Assembly: GCA_937873275.1 (NCBI GenBank)
Contig: CALMRC010000020.1
Span: forward strand, 1 to 58,961
Length of the DNA stretch: 58,961 nucleotides
Source: an uncultured Spirochaetota bacterium
GTDB taxonomy: Bacteria; Spirochaetota; Spirochaetia; Treponematales; UBA12059
Reading direction: 5' to 3'
The position numbers were made by a program, and so were the translations under genes. Below the pieces are notes generated by a model. That model saw only the letters and a program-made list of their open reading frames with translations, did not search any database and was not told where the DNA came from. Below, in pieces: positions 1-8,507 of this stretch; position 1 is the first letter of the stretch, and each line of letters begins with the position of its first letter.

Positions 1-389
1 GCATGGAGAGCTCGGACCTCAAGACCCGCCTGGAGGCCGAGGAAATCTCCCTGGCCCTTCCCGCGGGGGCCAACGGCAAGCTGTACGGCGCCGTCACCAA
101 CGCCACCGTGGCGGACGAGCTCCTCAAGAAGGGCTTCTCCGTGGACCGCAAGCGGATCGAGATCCCCGGCCGCGTGATCAAGAGCGTAGGGAACTACAAG
201 GTTTCCATCCGGCTGTACGAGAAGGACGAGGCCCTGATCAAGCTCGTGATCCGGGGTCAGTCCGACAAGGAGGCTCGGGCCGAGTCCGCGGCGGCCGCGC
301 AGGTCGCACCCAAGGTCCAGCGCTTCCAGTCCGCCCACGTGGAAGAGGACGAGGAGATCGACGAGAGGCTCCCCGAAGACCGGGTCTAA
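1..389 (+). CDS. rplI: Ribosomal protein L9, C-terminal part (5' end outside window)
   Basis: This is the C-terminal domain of 50S ribosomal protein L9, which binds 23S rRNA near the base of the L1 stalk. The visible frame starts at base 3. The first residues match the end of the connecting helix, and the stretch NGKLYGAVTNATVADELLKK is the typical start of the C-terminal domain. The ATG at 3 is probably an internal methionine, because the whole N-terminal rRNA-binding domain is missing and must lie upstream. After the domain there is a tail of about 40 residues, rich in Ala and then in Glu/Asp, which shorter L9 proteins such as that of E. coli lack. dnaB follows after six bases, the common rplI-dnaB arrangement. 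Confidence 0.9.
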   Translation, partial: MESSDLKTRLEAEEISLALPAGANGKLYGAVTNATVADELLKKGFSVDRKRIEIPGRVIKSVGNYKVSIRLYEKDEALIKLVIRGQSDKEARAESAAAAQVAPKVQRFQSAHVEEDEEIDERLPEDRV

Positions 390-395
390 GAGCCC

Positions 396-1733
396 ATGGC
401 GCCGGCTCAGCTCAGGGACAAGGTTCCGCCGCACAACGCGGAAGCGGAACAGGCCGTGCTCGGCGCCATTCTCCTCGACCCCGACTCCGTCACCCTCGTT
501 CTCCGGTTCCTGCGTCCCGAGGATTTCTACGTCAACGCGAACCGGAACATTTTCTTCGCCATCATATCCCTGTACGAAAAGGGCCAGAAGCCGGATCTCA
601 TAACCCTGACCGACGAGCTCCGGCTCCTGGCCCTGCTGGATGCCTCCGGGGGCGCCGGGTACGTCGCGGACCTGACCAGCACGGTCCCCTCCAGCGCAAA
701 CGTGGAGTACTATGCCCGGATCGTCCAGGAGAACTCGGTACGCCGGGCCCTCCTCAAGCTCTCCCAGCAGATGACCGCGAAGGTGTTCGACGACTCCGTC
801 GAGAGCGCCCTGATGCTGGACGAGGCCCAGGCGTCCATCTTCGACATCAGCAACAAGCGGCAGGCGGTATCGTACAAGAGCGTCAAGGAGCTTCTTCCCG
901 ACACCATCAAGATGATCGAGAAGCTCTACCGGACGAAGACGCCGTACACGGGCATTCCCAGCGGCTTCGCGGAGCTGGATTCCATGACCAGCGGGTTCCA
1001 GGATTCGGAGCTCGTCATCATCGGCGCGCGCCCCTCCCAGGGCAAGACCGCCTTGGCCCTGACCATCGCCGCCCATACGTCCATCCACGAGAAAATTCCC
1101 ACCGCCTTCTTCTCCCTGGAGATGGCGGATACCGCCCTCATGCAGCGCATGGTGGCCAGCGAGGCCCGGATCGGGTCCGAGAAGATCCGCACGGGCCTCA
1201 TGAAGCACAGCGACTTCCAGAGTCTCATCGACGCGGCGGGGCGCATCTACGACGCGCCGCTCTACATCATCGACATGCCCAACATGAAGCTCCTGGACCT
1301 CCGGACCCTGGCCCGGCGACTTCGGGCGGAAAAAGACGTCCGGATCATCTTTGTGGACTACCTGACCCTGGTCACTCACGAGAACACCGAGCTTCCCCGC
1401 TGGGAGCAGATCGCGAGCATATCCCGGTCCCTGAAGGCCCTGGCCCGGGAACTCCGCATCCCCGTCGTCGCCCTTTCCCAGTTGAAACGGGAGGCGGAGG
1501 GCAAACAGCCCACCTTGGCGGACCTGCGGGAATCGGGCTCCATCGAGCAGGACGCGGACTTGATCCTCTTCCTGCACCGGGACCGGGAGCTCGGGCGCAC
1601 CCAGGAGGAGCGGTCCAACCCCATCGAGACGGAACTCATCGTCGCCAAGCAGCGAAACGGCCCCACGGGCACCACCAAGATCCTGTTCCTTCCCGCCTTC
1701 ACCCGCTTCGAATCGATTGCAAAGCACTCCTGA
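396..1733 (+). CDS. dnaB: Replicative DNA helicase DnaB
   Basis: This is the hexameric 5'-3' helicase that unwinds DNA at the replication fork and recruits DnaG primase. The 445-residue product has the N-terminal DnaB domain (about residues 10-110, with PPHNAEAEQAVLGAILLD) and a RecA-like C-terminal domain. The Walker A loop is GARPSQGKT near residue 210 and the Walker B strand is IIFVDYLTLV. The downstream LSQLKREAEGKQPTLADLRE segment and the SGSIEQDADLILFLHR segment are family hallmarks. Length is normal and no intein is present. It starts at ATG six bases after rplI and is surely co-transcribed with it. The primase gene dnaG is elsewhere in this window at 35423. Confidence 0.97.
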   Translation: MAPAQLRDKVPPHNAEAEQAVLGAILLDPDSVTLVLRFLRPEDFYVNANRNIFFAIISLYEKGQKPDLITLTDELRLLALLDASGGAGYVADLTSTVPSSANVEYYARIVQENSVRRALLKLSQQMTAKVFDDSVESALMLDEAQASIFDISNKRQAVSYKSVKELLPDTIKMIEKLYRTKTPYTGIPSGFAELDSMTSGFQDSELVIIGARPSQGKTALALTIAAHTSIHEKIPTAFFSLEMADTALMQRMVASEARIGSEKIRTGLMKHSDFQSLIDAAGRIYDAPLYIIDMPNMKLLDLRTLARRLRAEKDVRIIFVDYLTLVTHENTELPRWEQIASISRSLKALARELRIPVVALSQLKREAEGKQPTLADLRESGSIEQDADLILFLHRDRELGRTQEERSNPIETELIVAKQRNGPTGTTKILFLPAFTRFESIAKHS

Positions 1734-1809
1734 GGGCGGTACACTGTTCTTGTTTCCGGATCGCGATACCGAAACCGCCCGTCGCGGGGCGGGAGACGGG
1801 GAGGGGCTC

Positions 1810-2106
1810 ATGGAACTTCGGCAGATGTACGATTTCAGCATTCTGGTCAACGAAGCCGAGCGGATGGTCCTGGACGAGCTGGATCGCCAGCTGGACGACG
1901 CCGAATCCCGGAGCATCTGCACCTGCGAGGACTGCGTGCTGGACATGGCCGCCCTGGCCTTGAACACGATCAAGCCGCTCTACCGGGTCTCCCTTCTAGG
2001 GACCCTGTACGCCCAGGCCGCGGACGGCACGGAGTACGCGAACCACGTCCGGAAGGCCGTGGAGGCCGCGGTGGAAAAGGTCCGGAAGAACCCGTCCCAT
2101 GACTAA
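1810..2106 (+). CDS. ComFB-like late competence protein
   Basis: This is a 98-residue protein of the late-competence ComFB family. The family signature is clear: a Cys-rich turn, C37-T-C39-E-D-C42, followed by VLDMAALALNTIKPLYRVS, probably a metal-binding site. The reading frame is open further upstream into dnaB, but the ATG at 1810 has a purine-rich ribosome binding site (GGGGAGGGG) just before it, so it is the better start. It follows dnaB by 76 bases and precedes a strong hairpin, so it is probably the last gene of the rplI-dnaB transcript. The biochemical role of ComFB-type proteins is poorly known; some cyanobacterial members are reported to bind cyclic dinucleotides. I do not infer a competence role here. 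Confidence 0.8.
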   Translation: MELRQMYDFSILVNEAERMVLDELDRQLDDAESRSICTCEDCVLDMAALALNTIKPLYRVSLLGTLYAQAADGTEYANHVRKAVEAAVEKVRKNPSHD

Positions 2107-2108
2107 GC

Positions 2109-2140
2109 GTCAGGAGGCCGGCTTGCGCCGGCCTCCTGAC
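2109..2140. terminator. Perfect 14-bp hairpin after the comFB-like gene
   Basis: The arms GTCAGGAGGCCGGC (2109-2122) and GCCGGCCTCCTGAC (2127-2140) are exact reverse complements around a TTGC loop. The hairpin starts three bases after the stop codon at 2106. It lacks a T-run itself, but a second hairpin with a T-run follows at once. Confidence 0.6.
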
Positions 2141-2232
2141 GGCGCCGAAGCCTAGAGCTTCGGCGATTTTTCCTGATACATCCGGCTTGCGCCGGCCTCT
2201 TTACGGCGTCGAAGCCAACAGCTTCGGCGATT
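2118..2232. repeat. Tandem pair of 51-bp double-hairpin repeats
   Basis: Bases 2118-2168 and 2182-2232 are two copies of a 51-bp unit that differ at five positions by my alignment. Each unit holds a short CCGGC-TTGC-GCCGG hairpin and a CGNCGAAGC/GCTTCGGCG hairpin. The second copy has a T in the first arm of the second hairpin and no T-run after it. The pair fills the gap between two convergent genes and may be a local duplication of a terminator or a dispersed palindromic element. Confidence 0.75.
2143..2171 (+). terminator. Intrinsic terminator of the rplI-dnaB-comFB unit
   Basis: A 9-bp perfect stem, CGCCGAAGC (2143-2151) and GCTTCGGCG (2157-2165), with a five-base loop, is followed by ATTTTT. 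This is a classic intrinsic terminator on the plus strand. It lies between the plus-strand dnaB unit and the converging minus-strand rseP unit. Confidence 0.75.
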
Positions 2233-2276
2233 ACCATTACGTACCGAACAACTCCGTCATCCTTCAGGGAAGGATT

Positions 2277-2897
2277 TTACTTCGCGTCCTCGTCCGGGTC
2301 CGCCTCCAGGACGCGCACGGAGCGGTAGGTCCCCGCGAAGATCCTCGAGAAGGGGTCCTCGGCGGATTTCCGCGACAGGTCCTCGAGGGCCTTGTCGTAG
2401 AGGGAGGCGGGAACCTTGACCACCCCCGCCGCGTCCTCCTTGAGGCCCCAGACATCGAACAGGAAGGTGCCGTCCTCCCGGCCCGCGTACTCGATGACGA
2501 TTTCCGCGTCCGGAGCGTCCTGCTGGGCCCGGGCCAGGAGAAGGTATTTCAGGAGCTCCAGGGCCCGGGGGGAAACCCCGTCCCGGACCGCCCGCATGCG
2601 TTCCACGAGTTCCCGATACCCGATGACCGCCTCGGCGCCCGACGGCAGGGGTACGGCCCCCCGGTAAAACGCGTACCGCTCCATCTCCGGCACGACCTGG
2701 ATGTCCAGGTTCCTCGATCCGGAAAATACCCGGACCGGCAGGTCCGGCTTGACCACGGTACCGCATTCGGGACAGCGGGCGGTCAGGAAGGTCCCTTCCA
2801 GGATCTCCTCGACCGTCCGGGGGCGGGCGTCCAGATCGACGGTCTCCGGGAGATCCGCCTCGAACACGGCTTCGCACGGGCATGTCACGTTTCGCAT
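2277..2897 (-). CDS. CpXC domain protein
   Basis: The 206-residue protein starts MRNVTCPCEAVFEAD and has a second pair CPEC near residues 42-45. Two CxC/CxxC pairs around a short hairpin are the mark of the CpXC domain, a likely zinc ribbon of unknown role. The rest is predicted soluble and has no motif I recognise. The ATG follows a strong GAGGAGGG site. The gene sits 40 bases after rseP on the same strand and is probably the last gene of the rpsB-to-rseP unit. It ends just before the tandem hairpin repeat, which could also stop transcripts from this side. Confidence 0.75.
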   Translation of the reverse strand: MRNVTCPCEAVFEADLPETVDLDARPRTVEEILEGTFLTARCPECGTVVKPDLPVRVFSGSRNLDIQVVPEMERYAFYRGAVPLPSGAEAVIGYRELVERMRAVRDGVSPRALELLKYLLLARAQQDAPDAEIVIEYAGREDGTFLFDVWGLKEDAAGVVKVPASLYDKALEDLSRKSAEDPFSRIFAGTYRSVRVLEADPDEDAK

Positions 2898-2937
2898 CCA
2901 ACCCTCCTCGTCGACGGAGCGGGCGGCACCCCGGGGG

Positions 2938-4305
2938 TCACCGGCCCGAGAAGAACGTAAGGTCCGATATGGTGGTCAACAGGAAAATCGCCAGGACGAC
3001 CGCCATCCCCACGGCCTGGTATCGGTACACGGTCTTGAGCTTAAGGGGCCTGCGACGGATCCCCTCCACGATGAACAGAAGGATCTGCCCCCCGTCCAGG
3101 AGGGGAATCGGCATGAGGTTCATGATGAACAGGCCCACCGAGAGCAGGGAGAGGAAATTGAAGAGCTGGGAGAGCCCGTTGGCCCAGCCGTCCCTCAGGC
3201 TTCGGCTTGCCACGGTACCGACCATGTAGGTGATCCGGGCCGGTCCGGAGACCGCGTTGGCCACCTTGACGTTCCCCCGGAACAGTCCCGCCAGGCCCTG
3301 GAGGGTGCCCGTAATGGTCGTCCAGGTATCCTTCCATCCCCTCCGGAGCGCGTCCCGGGGCCCGTCGGCCTGGATTCGGAACGCGACGGTCCGGAAGGTA
3401 AGTCCCAGGTCGGGGTTCCCGTCCTTGTCCCAGGTCGGGACGACCTCGACGTCCGTCCGGACTCCGTTCCTATCCAGTTCCAGTCGGAGGATCCGGGGCC
3501 GTTCCAGAAGGGCCTTCTGGAACGCCACGTCGTGGTCCACGGCGGTACCGTTCACGGATAGGATCCGATCGCCGGGGGCCAAGCCGGCCACGAAGGCGGA
3601 CCCGGAGGGATCTACCCGCTCCACGACGGGATCCACCCAGGCGTACAATCCGACACGTCCGGCTCCGGTTTCCCGGTCCAGGGCGGGGACGACGGTCAAC
3701 TCCAGGCGCCCGCCTCCCCGCTCCACCGTCAGCCGCAACGGCTTGTCGGGGGACCGGAAGATGATTTCCTGGATCTGGGAATACATCTCCGTCTCGACCC
3801 CGTCGATCGCCACGATCCGGTCCCCGGTACGCAATCCGGCCTTCTCCGCGGGGAGGGCGGCGGCGGGCATTCCGAACAGGGAATACTCCGAGGCCAGGAT
3901 CACCTTGTTGCCGGAAGTCCGCAGGGTATATCCGGCCGCGGCGATCACCACGGCGACGATGAGGGCGAACGCGAGGTTCGCCAGGGGTCCGGCCAGGGCG
4001 ATCACGATGCGGCGCCACGGGGGGGCGCCGTAGAAGCTGCCGGGCTCCCGGGGCATGTCCTCGTCCCCGCGCTCCAGGGCGGCCTTGAAGGCTTCCTCGC
4101 CCTTCATCCGGCAGTATCCCCCGATGGGAAACACGGAGACCCGGTACTCCGTGCCGTTCCGGACGAATCCGGCCAGACGGGGGCCCCAACCCAGGCTGAA
4201 CGCCTCCACGTGGACACCCATCCAACGGGCGGCCAGGAAATGTCCCAGCTCGTGAACGAAAACGACGATTCCCAGGCCGAACAGGCCCAGCAGGATTACC
4301 ACCAT
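2938..4305 (-). CDS. rseP: Site-2 intramembrane metalloprotease RseP
   Basis: This is a zinc protease of the inner membrane that cleaves transmembrane segments, for example of anti-sigma factors or signal peptides. The 455-residue product begins MVVILLGLFGLGIVVFVHEL. The zinc motif HELGH is at residues 18-22 in the first membrane segment. Two PDZ domains follow (about residues 110-320), then NLMPIPLLDGG, the LDG motif that supplies the third zinc ligand, and a final membrane helix. The frame is open far upstream into dxr, but this ATG starts the conserved membrane segment and lies five bases after the dxr stop. Dxr, CdsA and UppS upstream make the usual bacterial cluster. Confidence 0.95.
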   Translation of the reverse strand: MVVILLGLFGLGIVVFVHELGHFLAARWMGVHVEAFSLGWGPRLAGFVRNGTEYRVSVFPIGGYCRMKGEEAFKAALERGDEDMPREPGSFYGAPPWRRIVIALAGPLANLAFALIVAVVIAAAGYTLRTSGNKVILASEYSLFGMPAAALPAEKAGLRTGDRIVAIDGVETEMYSQIQEIIFRSPDKPLRLTVERGGGRLELTVVPALDRETGAGRVGLYAWVDPVVERVDPSGSAFVAGLAPGDRILSVNGTAVDHDVAFQKALLERPRILRLELDRNGVRTDVEVVPTWDKDGNPDLGLTFRTVAFRIQADGPRDALRRGWKDTWTTITGTLQGLAGLFRGNVKVANAVSGPARITYMVGTVASRSLRDGWANGLSQLFNFLSLLSVGLFIMNLMPIPLLDGGQILLFIVEGIRRRPLKLKTVYRYQAVGMAVVLAIFLLTTISDLTFFSGR

Positions 4306-4310
4306 GTTCC

Positions 4311-5441
4311 TCAGGTTCCTTTCGCGGCCTCCAGGGCCGCATTCCGCGCCCGGCCGTCCACGGAGAGCACCTCGCCCACGTCGTCGATCCGGGAGGGCCA
4401 GGCGAGGTCCAGGACGGCCGCGGTGACCGGCGCGAGATCCGTGAAGCGGATCCGTCGGCGGACGAACAGGTCCACCGCCGTCTCGTTGGCGGCGTTGTAG
4501 GCGATGGTGTGCCCCTCTCCCGACTTCACGGCCCGGTACGCGAGGTCCAGGAGGGGAAACCGGGCCGGGTCGGGAGCCCGGAAGGTCAGGGTGAGGTCCG
4601 CGAGATCGAGGCGGCCGAAGGCGCAGGCCTCGGTCCGGGGCCAGGTCAGGGCGGATTGGATTGCCAGGCGCATGTCGGTGCCCGAGATCTGGGCGTACAG
4701 CGCGCCGTCCCGCATGCGGATGAGGGCGTGCACCCGGCTCTGGGGGTGGATCAGGACTCGCACCCGATCCGGGTCCACGCCGAAGAACCGGACCGCCTCG
4801 ATCACCTCGAGGCCCTTGTTCGCCATGCTGGCGGAATCGATGGTGATCTTTCGGCCCATGCTCCAATTCGGATGGGTCGAGGCCTCTTCCGGGGTCGCCC
4901 GGTGGAGCTCCTCGATCGGACGGTCCCGGAACGCCCCCCCGGAAGCCGTCAGGACGATCTCGTCCAGGTCCCCGGAGCCGAAGCGCTCCACCAGCTGGAA
5001 CACCGCCGAGTGTTCGGAATCGACGGGGATGACCCGGACACCGGCGGCCGCGGCCCGTTCCAGGACCAGTCGTCCCGCCAGGACCATGGTCTCCTTGTTG
5101 GCCAGGGCGAGATCCATGCCCGCAGCGATGACGTCCAGGGACGGACCGAGTCCGGCGGCCCCGGAGATCCCGTTCAGCGCGACCTCCGCGGGGTTATCCT
5201 CCAGCATCCGACGGATCCCCTCGGGACCCCGGTACCGCACGTCGGAGGATCCGGATTCGGTCCCGGTCACGCAGAGGGCCGCGCCGGGTACCTTCCGGGC
5301 CGCTTCCAGGAGTTCCGACTCCCGGGCATGGGCCGAAAGGCCTACCACCCGGAACAGATCGGGCCGGGAGACCGCGACGTCCAGGGCGGAACGCCCGATG
5401 GACCCCGTGGCTCCCAGTATGATGATGCGCTTGGGTTGCAC
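4311..5441 (-). CDS. dxr: 1-deoxy-D-xylulose 5-phosphate reductoisomerase
   Basis: This enzyme converts DXP to 2-C-methyl-D-erythritol 4-phosphate with NADPH, the committing step of the MEP isoprenoid pathway. The 376-residue product shows the NADPH loop ILGATGSIGRSALDV, the metal-binding VDSEHSA motif, SGGAFRD, and the active-site segment HPNWSMGRKITIDSASMANK. Length is typical. The start is a GTG preceded by GGGGGAG, although the spacing is tight. It lies between cdsA (8 bases upstream) and rseP (5 bases downstream) and is surely part of their operon. With uppS in the same unit, the cluster links isoprenoid precursor supply to the lipid carrier of peptidoglycan synthesis. Confidence 0.97.
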   Translation of the reverse strand: MQPKRIIILGATGSIGRSALDVAVSRPDLFRVVGLSAHARESELLEAARKVPGAALCVTGTESGSSDVRYRGPEGIRRMLEDNPAEVALNGISGAAGLGPSLDVIAAGMDLALANKETMVLAGRLVLERAAAAGVRVIPVDSEHSAVFQLVERFGSGDLDEIVLTASGGAFRDRPIEELHRATPEEASTHPNWSMGRKITIDSASMANKGLEVIEAVRFFGVDPDRVRVLIHPQSRVHALIRMRDGALYAQISGTDMRLAIQSALTWPRTEACAFGRLDLADLTLTFRAPDPARFPLLDLAYRAVKSGEGHTIAYNAANETAVDLFVRRRIRFTDLAPVTAAVLDLAWPSRIDDVGEVLSVDGRARNAALEAAKGT

Positions 5442-5449
5442 GACTCCCC

Positions 5450-6307
5450 CTAGACCAGGTCCAGGATGGTGACCGCGGCGTAGAACACGGGCGCCGCGAA
5501 AAGAATGCTGTCGAAGGTGTCCAGGAATCCGCCCCGCCCGGGGATGACGCTGCCGGAGTCCTTGATCCCGGCGCTCCGCTTCAGGGCCGACTCGAAAAGA
5601 TCGCCGGCAATGACCGCGGTGCCGACCAGGAGTCCGAGGAGCACGAGCTCCCAGGATCGGCCGGACAGGAGGCCCGGGTACAGGACGGGCCCCAGGAAGG
5701 CGGCCGCCAGGGATCCGCCGTAGGCTCCCAGGAAGCCTTCCGCGCTCTTGTTCGGGGAAACGGCGACGACGCCCCGGTGCCGGCCGGCCATCATTCCCAC
5801 GGCCCAGGCCGCGCTGTCGTTCCCGAACACCAGCAGGGCGAACCAGATCAGGGCCGCGGTGGAGGACCCGGGCAGTTCCGCGATCAGGACGATGGAGGCG
5901 GAGAGCAGTCCCGGATAGAGCAGGGGAAAGGCGCGGGCCGCGGACCGGGACAGGGAAATCCCGATCGCCTCCGCGTTCCGGGGGAAGGCGAGGGGCAGGA
6001 AGGCCGCCAGGAGGGCGAGCCCGAATCCCGCGACGAAGACGCCCGGCACGGCCGCTTCGGGGGACAACCGGAAAGAAAACCAGAGGAGCAGGGCGGGGGC
6101 GGCGGAAAGCGCGGAGGTCAGGGGTCCCGGGGCCGGAAATCCCCGGAGGCGGAGCAGTCCCGCGAGCTCGGATCCGCAGCCGGCGGCGAAGGCCAGGACG
6201 ATGGCGACGACGGCCGCGTGTCCGTACTGGGGCAGGTACACGGCCGCGGCATACAAGGCGGGCAGCGCCACGGCCACGAGCAGGAACCTTGAGAGGAAGT
6301 TCTTCAT
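5450..6307 (-). CDS. cdsA: Phosphatidate cytidylyltransferase
   Basis: CdsA makes CDP-diacylglycerol from phosphatidic acid and CTP in the inner membrane, the branch point of phospholipid synthesis. The 285-residue product has about eight hydrophobic segments. It ends with the signature region SALKRSAGIKDSGSVIPGRG followed by GFLDTFDS, which keeps the K-D pair and the final D, although the usual His-Gly-Gly is Arg-Gly-Gly here. NDSAAWAVGMMAGR is the other conserved loop. The start ATG overlaps the uppS stop (ATGA, 6304-6307), so translation is coupled; a longer open frame upstream is uppS read in another frame. Confidence 0.95.
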   Translation of the reverse strand: MKNFLSRFLLVAVALPALYAAAVYLPQYGHAAVVAIVLAFAAGCGSELAGLLRLRGFPAPGPLTSALSAAPALLLWFSFRLSPEAAVPGVFVAGFGLALLAAFLPLAFPRNAEAIGISLSRSAARAFPLLYPGLLSASIVLIAELPGSSTAALIWFALLVFGNDSAAWAVGMMAGRHRGVVAVSPNKSAEGFLGAYGGSLAAAFLGPVLYPGLLSGRSWELVLLGLLVGTAVIAGDLFESALKRSAGIKDSGSVIPGRGGFLDTFDSILFAAPVFYAAVTILDLV

Positions 6308-6999
6308 TTCGTACCGCCGAACCGGCGCTCCCTGCGATTGAAGGAATCGACGGCGGCCGCGAGGTCCTCGGCGGACCAGTCGGGCCACAGCTTGTCGGAA
6401 AAATACAGCTCCGCGTAGGCGGACTTCCAGAGCAGGAAATTGGACAGCCGCAAGTCCCCCCCGGTGCGGATGATGAGGTCGGGGTCCGGGAGTTCCGGAG
6501 CGTCCAGGAAGGGTCGGAAGGATTCCTCCGTGATCTCCCGGGCGCCCGACGCGAGAAGCTTCCGGACGGCCCGCAGGACCTCGTCCCGGCCGCCGTAGTT
6601 GATGGCCAGGTTGACCGTGATCCCGTCGAATCCGGAGGTGTCCTCCATTACGGAGCGGAGGGCATCCCGGACATCCGCCGGAAGGCCCTCGGGATCCCCG
6701 GAGTGCACGATGCGGATGCGGTTTTCCCGGTAGAAATCGAACTCCGCCTTCAGGTGGGAGGAGATGAGGGACATGAGGAAGGAAACCTCCTCCACGGCCC
6801 GCTTCCAATTCTCGGTGCTGAAGGTGTAGAGGGACAGGTACCGGATGCCCAGATCCTCGGCCGCCCGGATGATACGCTTGGCGACCCGGAGCCCCTCGCG
6901 ATGGCCCTCGGTGCGGGGAAGACCCCGAGCCTTGGCCCAGCGCCCGTTTCCGTCCATGATGATGCCCGCGTGGGCGGGAGCGGCCCTGCCGTTCGCCAT
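6304..6999 (-). CDS. uppS: Undecaprenyl diphosphate synthase (cis-prenyltransferase)
   Basis: UppS adds isopentenyl units to farnesyl diphosphate in cis to make the C55 lipid carrier of cell-wall synthesis. The 231-residue product has the active-site loop IIMDGNGRWAKARG with the catalytic Asp at residue 16, then YLSLYTFSTENWKR, and near the end DLIIRTGGDLRLSNFLLW followed by AYAELYF, all family signatures. It begins one base after the frr stop and overlaps cdsA by four bases, which indicates tight coupling. No odd features were seen. Confidence 0.97.
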   Translation of the reverse strand: MANGRAAPAHAGIIMDGNGRWAKARGLPRTEGHREGLRVAKRIIRAAEDLGIRYLSLYTFSTENWKRAVEEVSFLMSLISSHLKAEFDFYRENRIRIVHSGDPEGLPADVRDALRSVMEDTSGFDGITVNLAINYGGRDEVLRAVRKLLASGAREITEESFRPFLDAPELPDPDLIIRTGGDLRLSNFLLWKSAYAELYFSDKLWPDWSAEDLAAAVDSFNRRERRFGGTK

Positions 7000-7000
7000 C

Positions 7001-7552
7001 TCAAACTTCCAGGATTTCCTTTTCCTTTTCCTCCAGGACCTTGTTCACCTGGGCGATGTACGCGTCCGTCAGCTTCTGGAGGTCCTCTTCCGCCTTTTTC
7101 AGGTCGTCCTCGGAAGATCCGTCGGGCTTGTGCTTCTTCAGGGTCTCGATGCCGTCCCGGCGGATGTTGCGGATGGACACCCGGCTGGTCTCCGCCATGT
7201 TCTTGGCGGTCTTGGCCAGCTCCTTGCGGCGCTCCTCCGTGAGGGGAGGGATGGCGATCCGGATCACCTTGCCGTCGTTGGAGGGGTTCAGGGAAAGCTC
7301 CGAAGTGCGGATGGCCTTCTCGATCTCCGCGATCTGGGAGCGATCCCAGGGCTGGATGACGATGAGGCGGGCTTCGGGAACCGAGACGGTGGCCACCTGG
7401 GGAATGGGCGTCTTCTCCCCGTAATAGTCCACCCGGATCCGGTCCAACAGGGCGGGGGAGGCGCGGCCCGTGCGGAGCCCGTTGTATTCGTCCTTGAGCG
7501 CCCCGACGGCCTTGCGCATCCTATCCTCGCAGGAAGCCTTCACATCCTCCAT
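7001..7552 (-). CDS. frr: Ribosome recycling factor
   Basis: RRF works with EF-G to split post-termination ribosomes. The 183-residue product carries LRTGRASPALLDRIRVDYYG near the N-terminus, the domain-II segment TPIPQVATVSVPEARLIVIQ, and the helical C-terminus, as expected at this length. I choose the ATG at 7552, which has GGGAGGA four to five bases upstream. A TTG four codons earlier is in frame but would fall inside that ribosome binding site. It follows tsf after 92 bases that hold a GC-rich hairpin. Confidence 0.96.
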   Translation of the reverse strand: MEDVKASCEDRMRKAVGALKDEYNGLRTGRASPALLDRIRVDYYGEKTPIPQVATVSVPEARLIVIQPWDRSQIAEIEKAIRTSELSLNPSNDGKVIRIAIPPLTEERRKELAKTAKNMAETSRVSIRNIRRDGIETLKKHKPDGSSEDDLKKAEEDLQKLTDAYIAQVNKVLEEKEKEILEV

Positions 7553-7593
7553 GGTTCCTCCCAAGCGTTCCGGTTTGGTGATCGATGCGGGAA

Positions 7594-7634
7594 ACGGGGC
7601 CGGCGGGCGGTCATGCCCCGGAAGCCGGCCCCGT
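7594..7634 (-). terminator. GC-rich hairpin between tsf and frr
   Basis: On the minus strand ACGGGGCCGGC (7634-7624) pairs perfectly with GCCGGCCCCGT (7604-7594) around a 19-base loop. Only a short TTTC follows, so it is a weak terminator or attenuator that would lower frr-uppS-cdsA expression relative to rpsB-tsf. No other promoter is obvious in this gap. Confidence 0.4.
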
Positions 7635-7644
7635 AGATTCTATC

Positions 7645-8487
7645 TCAGTTCTCGCCCACGCGGAAGACCACGTAGTCGACGATGGACAGGGAAGCTCCGG
7701 AGGACTTGGAGACCTCCGCCATGACCTTGGCCACGGACTGCTTCTCGTCCTTCACGAAGCCCTGATCCAGGAGGCAGATCTCCGCCATGAGCTTGTTCAC
7801 CTTGCCCTTGACGATGCCCTCGAGGACGTTGGCGGGCTTGCCCTTCATCTTCTCGTCGCCCTCGATCTGCTTCTGGAAGATCTCCTCCTGCTCCTTGAGG
7901 TAGGCGGAGTCCACCCGGCCGCGGTCCAGGAAGAGGGGCCGGAAGGCGGCGATATGGAGGGCCGTGTCGTGGATGAAGGCTTGGACGGCGGGATCCGCGG
8001 GCTTGTCCGTCTTGGCCTTCAAGACGACCCCGAGGGTACCCTCGCCGTGGACGTAGGTATGGAGGACTTCCCCGGCGGCGGCCTTGACGCAGATGACCCG
8101 CTTGAGGGCGATGTTCTCCTTGATCACGCTGGCCATGTCGCGGACCATGGTCTCCATCTCCGCGTCCGGAGCGGAGGCTTCCTTCTTGTGCACTAGGTCC
8201 GCCAGGACGGCGCCGGACTTGATGAAGTCCTCGTTGCGGGCGACGAAGTCCGTCTCGCAGGCGACCTCGACCATGGCGACCTTGCCGCCTTCCTCCTTGT
8301 TGAACACGCGACCCTCGTTGGTGGCCCGGCCGGAGCGCTTCTCCACGCCCGCGAGCCCCCACTCCTTGATGAGCTTCTCGGCGGCGGCGGGATCCCCGCC
8401 CGCCTCCGTGAGGGCCTTCTTGCAGTCCATCATGCCCGCCCCGGTCTTCTCCCGGAGGGTCTTTATATCCTGAGCCTTGATTTCCAT
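7645..8487 (-). CDS. tsf: Elongation factor Ts
   Basis: EF-Ts recycles EF-Tu by exchanging GDP for GTP. The 280-residue product starts MEIKAQDIKTLREKTGAGMM followed by DCKKAL, the canonical UBA-like N-terminus, and has VACETDFVARNEDF in the core domain. The start is the ATG at 8487; the frame is open for another 1.6 kb upstream, but that is the shadow of rpsB and maf. The gap to rpsB is 20 bases with a purine-rich site, so the two are one transcript, as in most bacteria. Confidence 0.97.
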   Translation of the reverse strand: MEIKAQDIKTLREKTGAGMMDCKKALTEAGGDPAAAEKLIKEWGLAGVEKRSGRATNEGRVFNKEEGGKVAMVEVACETDFVARNEDFIKSGAVLADLVHKKEASAPDAEMETMVRDMASVIKENIALKRVICVKAAAGEVLHTYVHGEGTLGVVLKAKTDKPADPAVQAFIHDTALHIAAFRPLFLDRGRVDSAYLKEQEEIFQKQIEGDEKMKGKPANVLEGIVKGKVNKLMAEICLLDQGFVKDEKQSVAKVMAEVSKSSGASLSIVDYVVFRVGEN

Positions 8488-8507
8488 TTCGTTCTCCTTG
8501 CGATGGC

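Noticed and set aside
2118-2232. Short CRISPR-like array
   Set aside because: Only two copies, each with internal hairpins, and the 13-base gap is too short for a spacer; no cas gene is nearby.
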